Positions 22,492 to 34,300 of a stretch of 64,000 bases of DNA are shown here, piece after piece. Numbering within the stretch: position 1 is the first letter of the stretch; each line of letters begins with the position of its first letter. Location: assembly GCA_020881915.1 (NCBI GenBank), contig JAJFPB010000001.1, forward strand, positions 496,001-560,000, in the 5' to 3' direction. The notes below the pieces were generated by a model that ran no database searches, was not told where the DNA came from, and saw only the letters and a list, made by a program, of their open reading frames with translations. The translations under genes and the position numbers were made by a program. The stretch is from Paramyrothecium sp. XJ0827 (taxonomy: Eukaryota > Ascomycota > Sordariomycetes > Hypocreales > Stachybotryaceae).

Positions 22492-24004
22492 TGGAAACTT
22501 CCCATGACAGAAGATGTTGATTGCAACTTTCAAGTCGCAATCAATCGTTCCCATGAGATACCTTGGACACGCAACAACGCCTTATTACGACCCTACTTCC
22601 CGAAAGACGCACGGCGAGCTGCAAGGCACCTCAGTTGAGCATTGACTGGAGTCTTTCAGTTCCAGAACTATCCGGGTTGAACTTGCAAACGATCGCGTTT
22701 TCGAGAATTTCAGCGTAGGCCAATTGACAGGCCCCATCATCTCCAGATCTAGCGGAGCCGGAGACAACAGGGTAGTTTGATTCTGTTGGAATGTTTAAGC
22801 TCCATATTTCCAAGGCTTTTCTGTGCCATGTTCTCCGTTCGCCCCAACGCCAAGGCTTTTAGTGTTACTATTAATAGCTCGCTGCTTGCTGTCTCACAAA
22901 GTGGAGGACCGTTGAGGGTCAGCGGGAACAAAGCGGACATTTTCAAAGCTTGCCATTGTATTCATCTCGTAGATTTGGTTGTTTAAACCATTAATCGTTT
23001 AGAGAAGAAATCAATGAAAGTATTAAATAATGCGATAGATTTTCTGACTGCGGACATTTCTTCAAAAGAAAAAAATAAAACGTCAACCAATATACCAGAA
23101 AAGACGTTCGTACTAGAGTCCTTGCCCTGGGATGTCCATCAAGATCCCATTAACCATGGAAAAAACAGAAAATGAAACAAAAGAAGAGTTGCCAAATAAT
23201 AACTCAAAGAGATATCTTACCCAAACCGCTACTCCCTGTACCATACGTCTGGGTGAGCCAACACGGTTCTTCAGCAAGGGTAGTTGAAGCACGACCCCAG
23301 TTGCTCCCCCGCAGATTGAACGCCTAAGCTTCAGATGGTTCATCATACTGGTGCTGATTGGGCTGGCGGCTATGTGACGAAACAGCTGAAACGATCAAAT
23401 CGGCCACGATGGCCAATAGAGCGCCAGTTGACCATGAGTTGTAGGCTGTTTTGCGTCTGAAGTAGAGTGTCCTACTAGTAGAGTGTACGCCCCGCGTTAG
23501 CAAAACGGCCCCTAGCACCGTTTCACTTGCTATTCCCGGACAACAGCACCACTTTGCGACGAAAGACACCAGAGCACGCCTGATCGATGGCTGCAAGCTA
23601 CGTCCGCCGCACCTCAGCTACGGCGGGTGATGCCATTGATCTCATCCTTTGCGTGTGTCACTTGGCGTCTGTTAACAGATGGAGAGACTAGGTCTTGTTT
23701 CGCACCCCAATATTCTGTCTCGAAAAATATCTTGGCCCTGTGTCAAAGCAGAGAAAAGTTTTTTCGTCGCTTGCGACTGGTGCAGGCAGGATAAATGGAA
23801 GCAAGGTGGTTTGTAGATATAAGAGCGGAACTTATTCAACGAAAAATTGCTTCTCTTCCCAACAATCAGTGTCATGCGCAACATCGTCTTCATTTCCGAA
23901 TAAGTTTACAATTTCCGGCAGCGACCAATCACGAGAAATTGATTCTTATATCCCTTACTTCTCCTCGTCTCATATTGGTCAATATTCTTTGCGACATCAT
24001 CGCC
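22492..24004. other. intergenic, no gene supported
   Basis: Two minus-strand frames around 23113-23596 contain hydrophobic stretches but no motif or consistent splicing. The region from 22980 to 23110 is AT-rich. Confidence 0.4.
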
Positions 24005-24841
24005 ATGCCAATCAAGTCGCAACGCAAGGGTCGTCAATTCGGACTCCTTGCCCTTGCCACTGCTCTCCAGCTTCCATCTTCTGTTCGTTGCGACGATCCT
24101 ACATCGAATGTTGGCTAGGAGAGTGCTCCATTTGTCGACCAAGTGACTGGTCTTACAATGGAGCGATTCTTTGGGGCCCGAACTACCTTTGCCTTCGCTT
24201 TCGCTATTCCAGACCAGCCCACACCTTCAACATCTTTCATTGGGCAAATGGCATTCCCCTTAGACAACGGTGCGGGCTGGGGTGCGTTTGGTCTCACTGG
24301 TGAGATGGAGGGAAACTTCATCCTGGCGGTCTGGCCTGACGGCAATGGCGGTGTCATGGCATCTTTTCGCCAGGCCACTGACGAAGACAACCCCCCAGAG
24401 GTGGCAGGAAACTTCCGCGTTCGCCCGATCGCCAATGGCGTATCAGTGAACAGCACATTCCTAACATACACCTTCCTTTGCGAAAACTGCCTGGACGCGA
24501 CCCTGGGTCTGGCTCCCGAGGCTACAGCGGGCAATGCCGTCATGGGCTGGGCGCTTTCTGCGCAAGCCGTGAACAACCCAGCCGACCCGGGCGCCAGGCT
24601 TGGCTTTCACGAGCGTGGCTTTGGTCCATTTACTGCCCGATGGGGGAGCGCAAAGTCGGCGCAATTCAACACTGTTGCAGCTCAAGCAGGGGCGCCCGTA
24701 GGTGCAACTGACCGGGCTGTGCCCGCTACGCCGAATGCGTTTGAAGAGGGAGAAGACGGTGGTGATGAGAGCGGTGACGAACGCCGCCCTGGAGTTCCTG
24801 GGGGGGATGACAATGACAACGATTCTGACGATGACGACTGA
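24005..24841 (+). pseudogene. secreted CDH-type cytochrome (AA8-like) domain protein with an in-frame TAG
   Basis: The ATG at 24005 starts a basic then hydrophobic leader (FGLLALATALQLPSS) resembling a signal peptide. In the same frame a TAG (24116-24118) interrupts just before SAPFVDQVTGLTMERFFGAR, the normal start of the mature cytochrome domain of the cellobiose-dehydrogenase type. The rest is open to a TGA at 24841: GWGAFGLTGEMEGNFILAVWPDG carries the Met expected as a heme ligand, and LGFHERGFGPF carries the His. After the domain comes an acidic tail rich in D, E and G (GGDDNDNDSDDDD). There is no dehydrogenase, CBM or membrane part, so it resembles stand-alone AA8-type electron-transfer proteins. 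A CAG-to-TAG change is the simplest cause. Alternatives are an unusual intron ending at CTAG 24118, or a leaderless product from ATG 24158. Confidence 0.6.
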
Positions 24842-26892
24842 GCAGCATGTGAATATTTAGACAAATAACTTTCTTGTATTATAAAGACTTAGCTTTGAGA
24901 TGTGATAGTTCCATTCAGATAAAAAACAAGCGCATGAATGATTGCACAAATAGACTATGAATTTTTTTTTCTCATTCAGAATGAAAAATAGATGCCATGG
25001 TACACAACTTTTGGAAAGCGCTCAGTCATGACAAAAAAGGGGTACTGATTCTCATGCATGTTGTTGGCAGGAATGCCTTGTCTATTCTAACTTGGAACGA
25101 GTGGCCCACACGTAGTGCCGTACGGCAGTGACGTGGAATAAAGATATGCTATAGTTGTAAGTGCATGTCTCATATCGTCCTGTCAGGTTGGCACATGGCA
25201 ATGTCTGATACTATAATGTAATGTGACCTGCACTAGGCCTAGCACCATCCACAAGTGTGAGTAGCTACGTGTGTAATGTGATGGTCTAAGGATGTATCGC
25301 ACTACATCTAGGTTCAGGCTTTGAAGGAAGGAAACTTTATGGAGAAACGGACGTGACTTTGGGTTCGTCGGCTTGGCTTCCCGTTAGATCTAGATCCTCT
25401 CATCTCTTCATAGCTAGTTTAAGCATAAATCCAATCCACTTTTGAGAAGAAACAAGCTGCTGCAGCAAAATATCCTTCGTCATCACCTGTGTTCTCTATT
25501 CACGCTGCCTTTCTAATTAGTTCAAGATCGTCCAGTAATTTTCCCTTTTCCCATCTTGCCAAACCAAGCTGGTGCCCGTACGAGTCAGTCCATTAAGTAA
25601 TGTCCTTTTGACGCTCGAGTTGGAGGTCAAACCCTTCACTGGAGAGCTGGAAGTGCGTTCGTCATCACGGTCCATGGCATCGCCGTTGGGGATGGCTTCT
25701 ACTTGCGGCTGGACATTTCTTGCTAGCAAGATTCACAAACTTTGACTGTTAAAGCCATTTCGGCATGCGCCACTCCCAACTCCTCTGGCTCCACGAATAT
25801 CGGCGTGGCCGGCAGCCTCGGAAATCGTTTGTCTCATAAGGCCAAGTCGGTCTGGTGGAAGTTTGCTAAGAAGGAACAAGCAATACCCCTAGCGCGGAAC
25901 TCTGTGGGACCAAATACGACAAGAAACCGATACTAGCTCCAACAAATTCCAATTAGTCATGCATGAGTGAATACAATGGCTTTCGGATGAACCGGACGGG
26001 GCTTCCATCACTCGCCTACCAAATAATGATAATTTTGGCTACCAACAACCTGAGAACCCATCGGCATTAGACTGGATGTCAAGTAGATTATGGTTCTTGA
26101 ACATGTCTGCTCTGCTCGATTATCCAGAAAAACAAAGCCGAGTGAATTGTGGAGATCCAATTCTTGGTGGTTTCTTTAGTGAGGCTTAGCCGGATGTCAA
26201 AGGCTCTGGCCAGCGTGCTTTCAATTGGACCTCCGGCGCTGGTCAATGTGATCGCAATCCCCAGCTGTCTTGAGTCTGTACTGGGTTGTCTTTTAAGCAA
26301 TAGAGCCTATAGACAATTGAGATCTAACGAGTCGTCGGCGACATACTGCCGCTCGAGATCAGTACGAGGTACACTTTCAAGCAGAGGAAGTCCTACAATT
26401 CCATTGCCTGACCATGCAACCTGCTTAGCGAAATCTGTGCGCTCCACCTCTCCCCATTTTGCTAGCGTCCAATGATACCAAGATCGGGCCCTTGTCTACG
26501 CGGCCTACTTCCCCTTCCCATTGGGTATATGATGCCTGTGAAACCCTTGTTACACGTGTGGCTAACGAAATGGGAATGACCCTTGCCTCTCATATCGCTT
26601 CTCGTAATCTCACTGACCAATCCGCGCAGTCCAGGGGCATCCCCCGTGTCCTGGCCCCCAACATGGCCCCCAACATGGCGGCATGGGCTTTTAAATACTT
26701 GGACCTGCTCCTGCCTTTTCTTGTGGGATTATTGTTTAGGCATTGATCCACGTAGCTCTCGGGCTGATGTTCTATTGAAGTGGTTCACACTCCTCGATAC
26801 TACGTTGCGGTTTTGACCTAGCCAAGCCGTTTAATTGCAACAATTAACCGAAATCTTCCAGCGCAGATAGACACGGGCGTGAGGTAGCCGCT
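24842..26892. other. 2-kb intergenic region without recognised genes
   Basis: Only short frames. Around 26650-26675 a 12-base unit (ccccaacatggc) is repeated twice in tandem. A short frame at 26676-26746 encodes a hydrophobic N-terminus-like peptide (MAAWAFKYLDLLLPFLVGLLF) that might be an upstream signal-peptide exon of the next gene, but no good splice pair links them. Confidence 0.4.
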
Positions 26893-27773
26893 ATGGCCGC
26901 GAACTTCGACTACTACCTCAAGGAATGGCACTTCACTACAGAGGTCAACGACTTTATGTGCTCCAGCGGTTGGGTTTGTGAGCCGCCGCGAGCCTGCGCC
27001 TTTGACACTGAGACTTTGAGGAGCTTCTGCTGCGACAGCGCTGAAAGCCCAGGCGCATCATGCTGGACCTATGGAGCAACAGCCTCAAACCAGAGCGACG
27101 TGTTTGAGTGCACGCGACGAGATGAGTCCTGGTGGTGTATGGAGGGAAGGTACTGGTCTCGGGTTACTGAAAACGGGATGGATTAACATCATGCTGATAT
27201 TGGTCCAGAGAAATATGTGACCAGGTCAACACCAACTGTCGCAGTACCGACGATAACCCATTAAGGCGCCTGGATCCTGCCTCGCTACTCGAGACCTACT
27301 CCTCTCTCAGCTCTGAGAATCCATCAAGGGCGTCTTTTCCATTTGCCCCGATCACAATGCTCGAGACGACATCATCAGCAGTCACATCATCCTCAATCGC
27401 CATGAGTTTGTCAGATTCCACGTCTTCACTAAGTACCACGTCAAATTCCAGGATTACTAGTAACCCAGACGACGGTCAAAACATAGGCAACACCTCTCGT
27501 CCCCTTGCAACCGGGTCCAGAACCTTAGACACTGGCGCCGTTGTTGGGATAGTTTTGGGAACTGGCGCTGGTGTTGCTTTGCTCCTGATTGGTGTGTGGC
27601 TTCTTTGGAGGAGAACACGAAGAAGGACACCAGGTATTCAGTCACCTAATGAAAGCGTCAAGACCGATCCTTCGGCTGCAAAACCGACAGAGCTAACCGC
27701 TACTTCGAGGTGGGAAATGGACGGAGGCGAAAGACCACAAGAACTTCAGGCAGAAGCTGTTAGATACAGGTGA
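26893..27773 (+). CDS. cysteine-rich single-pass membrane protein, function unknown
   Basis: Exons 26893-27149 and 27209-27773 give 273 residues; the intron has a GTACTG donor and CCAG acceptor and its removal keeps the cysteine-rich domain in frame. Residues 1-100 contain about ten cysteines, including SFCCDS and CRS, flanked by many W and D residues. A long Ser/Thr-rich stretch (about 110-190), probably O-glycosylated, leads to a single helix GAVVGIVLGTGAGVALLLIGVWLLW, then a basic RRTRRR stop-transfer and a 55-residue cytoplasmic tail. This order is typical of fungal wall-sensor-like surface proteins. No signal peptide begins at the chosen ATG, so an upstream exon may be missing. The family was not recognised by name, and a sensor role is only suggested by layout. 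Confidence 0.6.
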
Positions 27774-28321
27774 GATATCCTTCAACGCCTAGATCGGCAA
27801 GACAAAGCAGAATAATATAATGAATCTATGGCCGTTAATTGTTTTAAGACTGGCTAAGTGAAAGGTTTATGTTACTTGACAATGTGCGGCTACCTTCCAT
27901 TCCATATTCAACGTACGTTTTGGAAAACACATTTTCCTCCGTTGATTAACACAGAATGCAAGTTGTAGAAGGACAGAAAGAACAAGAAACTGGTTCAATT
28001 GATATCGTTTCTTCGCCGACTTTTGGGAGAAAGTGGCATAGTAGGATCGCAATAACATTGTTTCTGCCGGGCAATAATGTTACGAATGTGCCCCAGGAAT
28101 ACAGACTGAGACTCTGCCTACCGCACGAAATGTTGCGGGGAGTTGCAATAGCCTTGTTCGTTTTGACAACATCAATATGCAGCAATAACTCACAGCAAAC
28201 GCAACTGGCTAGCTCTAAACATCCTTCTCATGACGTTTGCGAGGACTTCGTCGGGACCTTTTGTTCCCGAGTCATGTGCGTTGCAGGTAGCTTCGCATAT
28301 CATAAGCCAACAGTTACGAAA
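27774..28321. other. spacer between membrane protein and PKS 3' end
   Basis: Gene ends face each other here. Nothing beyond probable 3' UTR sequence was recognised. Confidence 0.45.
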
Positions 28322-31300
28322 CTATCGGGGTTGTTGCTGGGATGTAGCCGCGTGAAGTGCTAGAAAATCAAGAGCCTCATGCATGGCTTCATTTGCTGCC
28401 TTTTGTGATGAAAAGTCAGGAGAGACATCAAACAAATGGGGCATATCCTCAAGGATTCTTAATTCCGCATCAACATCATGACTACGCAGCGCTTCATAAG
28501 TCCGTTGAGCTTGCTGCCAAGGAACCAGGTCGTCCAAGCGAGGATGAATGAGAAAGGTTGGAGTGCGGTAGTTTCCTTGTCGTATCTGAGCCAGAGGGCT
28601 CACAGCGACTATCTCGGGTAGAGTTGGACTTTCAGGATCTTGATCGCTATCAGCACTCAACCCTTTGATGAGAACGTTCAACGTGCGTCCTTTCGTATTC
28701 ATGTAAAGAGCCAGGAGGCTTCTGGCGTCGTCCATGGACCCCCAGCTTTCCCTTACCCCCGCGTGTGCATTAATTTTGTATCCCGTGATTGGCCTGCTTT
28801 TCACGCCTTGGGCGAGGATGACGTCGGCCAGATTGAATGAAGATCCTGCCCTCACTCCGTTTGGGTAGTTGGGTTTTGTCCAGAAAGGATCCTCGTAGTC
28901 CGTTGGGCAATAGAGACCGAAAATGGCTTCCGGTGGCCTGATAGCGCGGGAAGTGCTGGTCCAACCAAGTGACATGGCAAGCTGGCCACCAGTTGACCAT
29001 CCCACGACGACAACGCGAGTTGAATCGATTGAGATGTCATGGCGATTTAGATGAACCGTCGGAAGGACATTGCGCGTCCAAAATAGGGCATCCGCAACAT
29101 CTTCCATGGGCCCTTCAGACAGTGTTACTTCAGGACAAAGTCTGTAATCAATGCTAATGGGAAGGAATCCTCGCTCTAGAAGAGAATTAATGGCTGCGGG
29201 GTTAATGTCCCGTCGTGAATACATAATGTGCCCCCCACCGTGAATCATCAACGCTGGAACGTCAGTCAGTCGTGGGTCGAAACAGCGACGAGACGAAGAG
29301 ATTTCTATGCTTACCGACCGGGAGTGGTTTCTCTTTGGTTGTCTTGCCATGAGGGAAATGAATCTCAGCTAACAGATCAATACCCTCGACACTTTTGTAT
29401 AAGCATGTTTGGCGTCGCTTCAACTCATGCGTAACTGTATGAGTCCCAGGAATCTGTCCATTGACCTGCGCAGGTATCGATTTGGGCGATGCAACAATGA
29501 GACGCAAAAGTTGTGATTCTTTGCTTGCACTGTCGGTCCATGTTGACCACCCAAATCCCGCTTGTTGTAGGCATTCTTGCCAGTGTCCTTCATCGGCCAA
29601 TACGTACTTCCGTTCATCATTGAAAAGCCACCATCCTTCGAGGAGACCGAATACAAGATCAAACCAGTACAGGTGCCTTGTGAGCTCCACGAGACATAGT
29701 ATTCCTTCGTGCCGTAACAAATTGCGAATATGCTTTGTGGAGGTAACAAGATTTGAAGTGGCATGGATACAATTCGTTGCAATCACGATATCATAGCGAT
29801 TTAACAAGTCTTGTTCAGGTTGGTCTTCAATGTTCAACACCATGAATTCCATGAAAGAAAATTCGGAGAATTTGCGGCGTGCTGAAGCCACTAGTGAGGG
29901 AGATATGTCGGAGAAATCGTATGAGACCTTGAGGCCTTCTTCAACCAGGGGCCTCAACATGCGAACAAGTGGGCTAGTGGTACCACCAGTGCCAGCACCA
30001 ATCTCCAGGATGCGTATATACTTTTTCGAGCCTTTGAAACGACGGATTAATGACTCCATGAAATCTACCAGGACTTTACTCCCAGTCTTGAACATGGGTG
30101 CATTAGTATAGACCTCGTAGAGGAGATTACGGGCAACTGAGTCTTTGAACAGAATAGACAATGGGTCGAGGCTTCCAGCGAGGCATTCTGCAAGTCGAGG
30201 GCCCGTGGAGGACAAGAGTCTAGTTTCAGAGGCATGCTGCGGAAACCTTTTGATCATCTCAGCTGACAAGTTGTTGGAGGAAACATCTGGGATCGTGGTG
30301 GAGGTTCGCCGATAAAATCCATCTTTAGATCGAACAATGATCCTAGAGTCTTCGAGAATATCATGTAAGCGGGCCACTACCTTCTTGTGCCGCTCGTGGT
30401 AAGTAAGGTCAGGCAAAAAATCTCCCTGCTTCAGTATTTCAAGATCACAGCCTAATTTGGCAAATGCTTCCACAATGTAGGCCAATGCCAGCCTAGATTG
30501 AGTGGGAACACAGTTCTCATAAAACCCTGAAAATTTTGCTTCGGCTGCATAATCGTCGAACGATTTGCTGCTTTGGAAAAAGCACTCCGAAGCAATGACT
30601 GCGAGATCCCCTTCCTCATCTTGCGATCTGGCATCAACACTGCAACTTTGGGGTTTGTCCGACTTATTGGAGCAGTCTTGATCTACCTCGATCGGATCGT
30701 GGACAGTCGGAGCTTCGTGAACCGGATGAATGCAACGGCTCAAAGCACTGACATCGGCGCATTCTAGCATTTGCGCTTGACTCAAGGTCACACCGAATTT
30801 TCGACTTATGTCGCTAATGATCTCTGTTGTCAGAAGAGAGTCGACGCCTATGTCGGCAAGTGTGGTGTTGGAGGTGATTTCAGACAGTGGAATTTCGATA
30901 ATGTTGCTTAGCAATTGACGAAGACTTAAAATTGTTGCATCGCCATCATTTTTGGATCTTGAACGCTCGACAGTTTTTGGCATTGTAGAGTCCTTCACTG
31001 CTGGCGTCGGCCCATTGCTTGATCCGAGATTGGCCTTAACTGGACTCTTGTGTATCCCATTGACACCGTTGACACCGTTGACACCGTTGACACCATTGAC
31101 ACCGTTAAGCGCAACTGCGGTAGTCGCAGAGCTCTTGTCGCTTGCGTTCGCCAAGCGATTGGCCTGCCTGGCCAACACCTTCAGTGGAACACTCACGAAT
31201 GTTGCTCCAATGACCGCTAATGAGAGCTTCATTGTGGATGCCTCATAGATGAAAATGTCACTCCTGATGCTCTTGTCAAACAAGACCTCGTATCGCGAAC

Positions 31301-34300
31301 AAACGGTCCAACTATTGGATTCTTCCGAGACGTCGGCGCTGTGTGCCGGGCCAAAGATAATTTCTTCAACAGCAGCACAAACAAACACTTCTCCGTCGTT
31401 GCGTTTGCTCAAGCAATTGACGTGTATTCCCGAGACTTGGAGAAAATTATCCACTGACACTGGGTCAATTCCAGTACGGTCGGATGCTCCTAGGTATTTT
31501 TGATCGGGTGAGAGAACAACAGAGCCAACCGCTTCATAGTCTCGGCAGCTAATGGTTTGAACGCCACGGTAGTAAGTTGCGTACTCCACAACAGTCGAGA
31601 ACATTCGATATATATGTTCATCGTTCACGCTGATTGCTGGCTGTGCATCACTGACCCAAAATGCGGGGAGCTTGCCTGAAATCCTCTGCAGCAGGTTCCA
31701 GCTCGCTTGATCAGCTGTGTCGTCCTTTCTCGAAAGCTTAACTATTCCTTTGCCGTGTTCTACCCGCTTGCTGCGCTGTTTTTCGCTGGCTTCCGCTGTA
31801 GGGGAACTGTGTATCACAAAGTTGAATGAATTCGCTTCAGCTTTCCACAAGGAAAGGAACAGATCCGATTTGTTTTTCGACGTGAGAGGCACAGAGAACG
31901 TCACATTCCTGAAATGCGGTACCGATTCATCCGAAAGCTCATCTGGACAGATCAGGTTGACACATTTCTCAGCCAGCGCCAGGGATAGAGATGCCGGGCA
32001 GAGTTCCTGCCCGGCTACAACATGCCCTCTTATTCCTCTTTCGTAGAATACATGGGAAGTATTAATTGAGAACTGAAATTCCCCAGTTGTTCGGTTGCGG
32101 TTGACGAGAGACACCACGGCAGCAGAGCTGGGAGGACGTAGAGTGGGCGGAGGCGGTAAATACGATTTGTGTTCCAGCCAGTGTTTGACCTGCTCGAACT
32201 GATATAGCGGAAGTTCGAGTTGAAGAGTTGACACATTTCGGGGACGGGAATGCCAAGAGTGGTATGATGAGCCGGCCATCCATAGCTCGCCCGTCGCTGT
32301 GGCCAAACTGGCCATTGCTTGTCCATTCGATAAGTTCAGCGGAATAAGTAAGTCCTTGCGGCTTTGCGATGCCAGAACTCGGCGTGACATTGGCACAACT
32401 GGGGTATTAGAACCTGCTTCTATCCAGACTGCCGATGGTAGTCGAGTTGCGATGCGCTTCACAGCGCTCGAGAAATAGACTGGCTGACGAGTATGCATCG
32501 CCAGTTCCTCGGAACCGAAAGTTTCCCAAGAGTTGTGAGGGGAGCAGGTTTCAATTCGAATTCGTGGTGATCGTACGGTTACTCTGTTTGCCAATTTTTT
32601 TAATTCGCCCAGGATGCTCTCCGTGAGATGTGTGTGATAGGCATAACTGTTTTGTAATCTAGTCATCTTGAACTTATTATTGCTGTCCGATATGAACCTT
32701 TCAGCCTCATGGATGGAATGAACGGAACCGGCGATTACAAAGCTCTTTTGGCCATTGTAACATGCAATCTCTAAGCGGTCAGTCGATATGGAGTGTATCA
32801 TATGCTCCACGTCTTCCAGAGCACCTTCAATTGATAGCATAGCGCCATGGTCAGGTCCCCAGCGATCTCGAATGAGACGGGCACGCCCAGAGACAAAGAT
32901 GAAAGCATCTCTAAGTCCAATTGATTCGGCAACGCAAAGAGCCGAAATCTGCCCGAAACTGTGCCCAATCAATGTGTCAACGGGTAGTCCAGAGTCCAGC
33001 CAGGTCTTTGCGCATGAAACTTGAAGTGATAATAACAAGCAGTGGAGTTGTACCAAGTCGCTGGTCGGTTTATCTTCAAAGATGGCCGGGAATATGCTTG
33101 GGAGACCTAAATTTCTGCAAATCTTGTCGCATGCGTTCTGTAGGAAGGAAACTGTCAGTCACCAAACCGTCATCGTCAGAGGTTCCTTACCAGGTGGAAG
33201 CGGAGTCTTTCACAATTGTCATAGACTTCTTTTGCCAGGACAACAGTATTTCCAGTTTGGCCGCCCATCATCAAGACGATGGGAGGCTTTTCGGGAGTCA
33301 AAGAAATCGAGTTCTGGTCGTTTATTTTCGTCGTCTTCATCAACGTGGAGAGTTGGATCCTGTTGCTTCCTTTGAACACAGCGCGATACCGAAAGGCAGA
33401 ATTTTGTCGAAAGTTGAATTCCGCTGAGATATCGGCTATAGAGGCTTGCGTAGCTTGAAGATAGTTTGCCAGCTTGTTGACATACTGCCTGAGACTTGCT
33501 CCAGACTTCGCAGCCACAATTATTGGGTAGTCCTGGTTTTCGGTCGCGTCATCCATGCGGAAGGTCGGAACCGCGCCCAAGTGCTCGCGTATGACTAGCG
33601 ATACATTGCTCCCCGAGGCACCATAATTGTTGACCAAGGCTGTGAGAACCCGCGTAGAATGCCAAGTTGAACTTTGTTTTGGTATTATCATGCGAGCCGA
33701 GTCCGAGTAATTAATGGCTGGATTTAGTGTGGAAAAGTTCGCTTGTTTAGGAATTGTACGATTGTGTATCATGAGCACGGTTTTGATGAGACCGGCAACA
33801 CCCGATGCCGCTTCAGTGTGTCCAATGTTGTCTTTTAGGGAACCAAGGTATAGATCTTGGGTTCTGGGGTGACTTGAAAGTACCGATCTAACACTTTCAT
33901 ATTCAACAGGATCCCCTGCTTGCGTTCCTGTGAGGAGAGTTGAGCAGTGTCAGCGTTTCTTGGTCAGAACATACGCCAGAATTGAACTTACCTGTTCCAT
34001 GTGCTTCAACGAATGTGATGTCATCTGGGTCGACGTGCGCCTGACTTAAGACCTTCTTGTACAAAGTCGTTTGTGCCACAAAGCTAGGCAATGTGATGGA
34101 TGCCGTGTTCGGGCTTTGGTTGACAGCCGAGCCGGATATTACCGCGAGCACATTATCGTTGTCTGCCAAAGCCCTCGACAAGCGTTTCAATATTACAATA
34201 CCGGCGCCCTCACCACGGCAATAACCCGCCGCTGCTGCATCAAAAGCCCGAGAAGGTCCATCGGGACTCAGAAATGAGGCGGCAGACAGATTCTGGTACA

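Noticed and set aside
23695..24303. 202-codon plus-strand frame overlapping the AA8-like gene
   Set aside because: It runs out of frame across the leader and start of the cytochrome domain. Its translation shows no family features.
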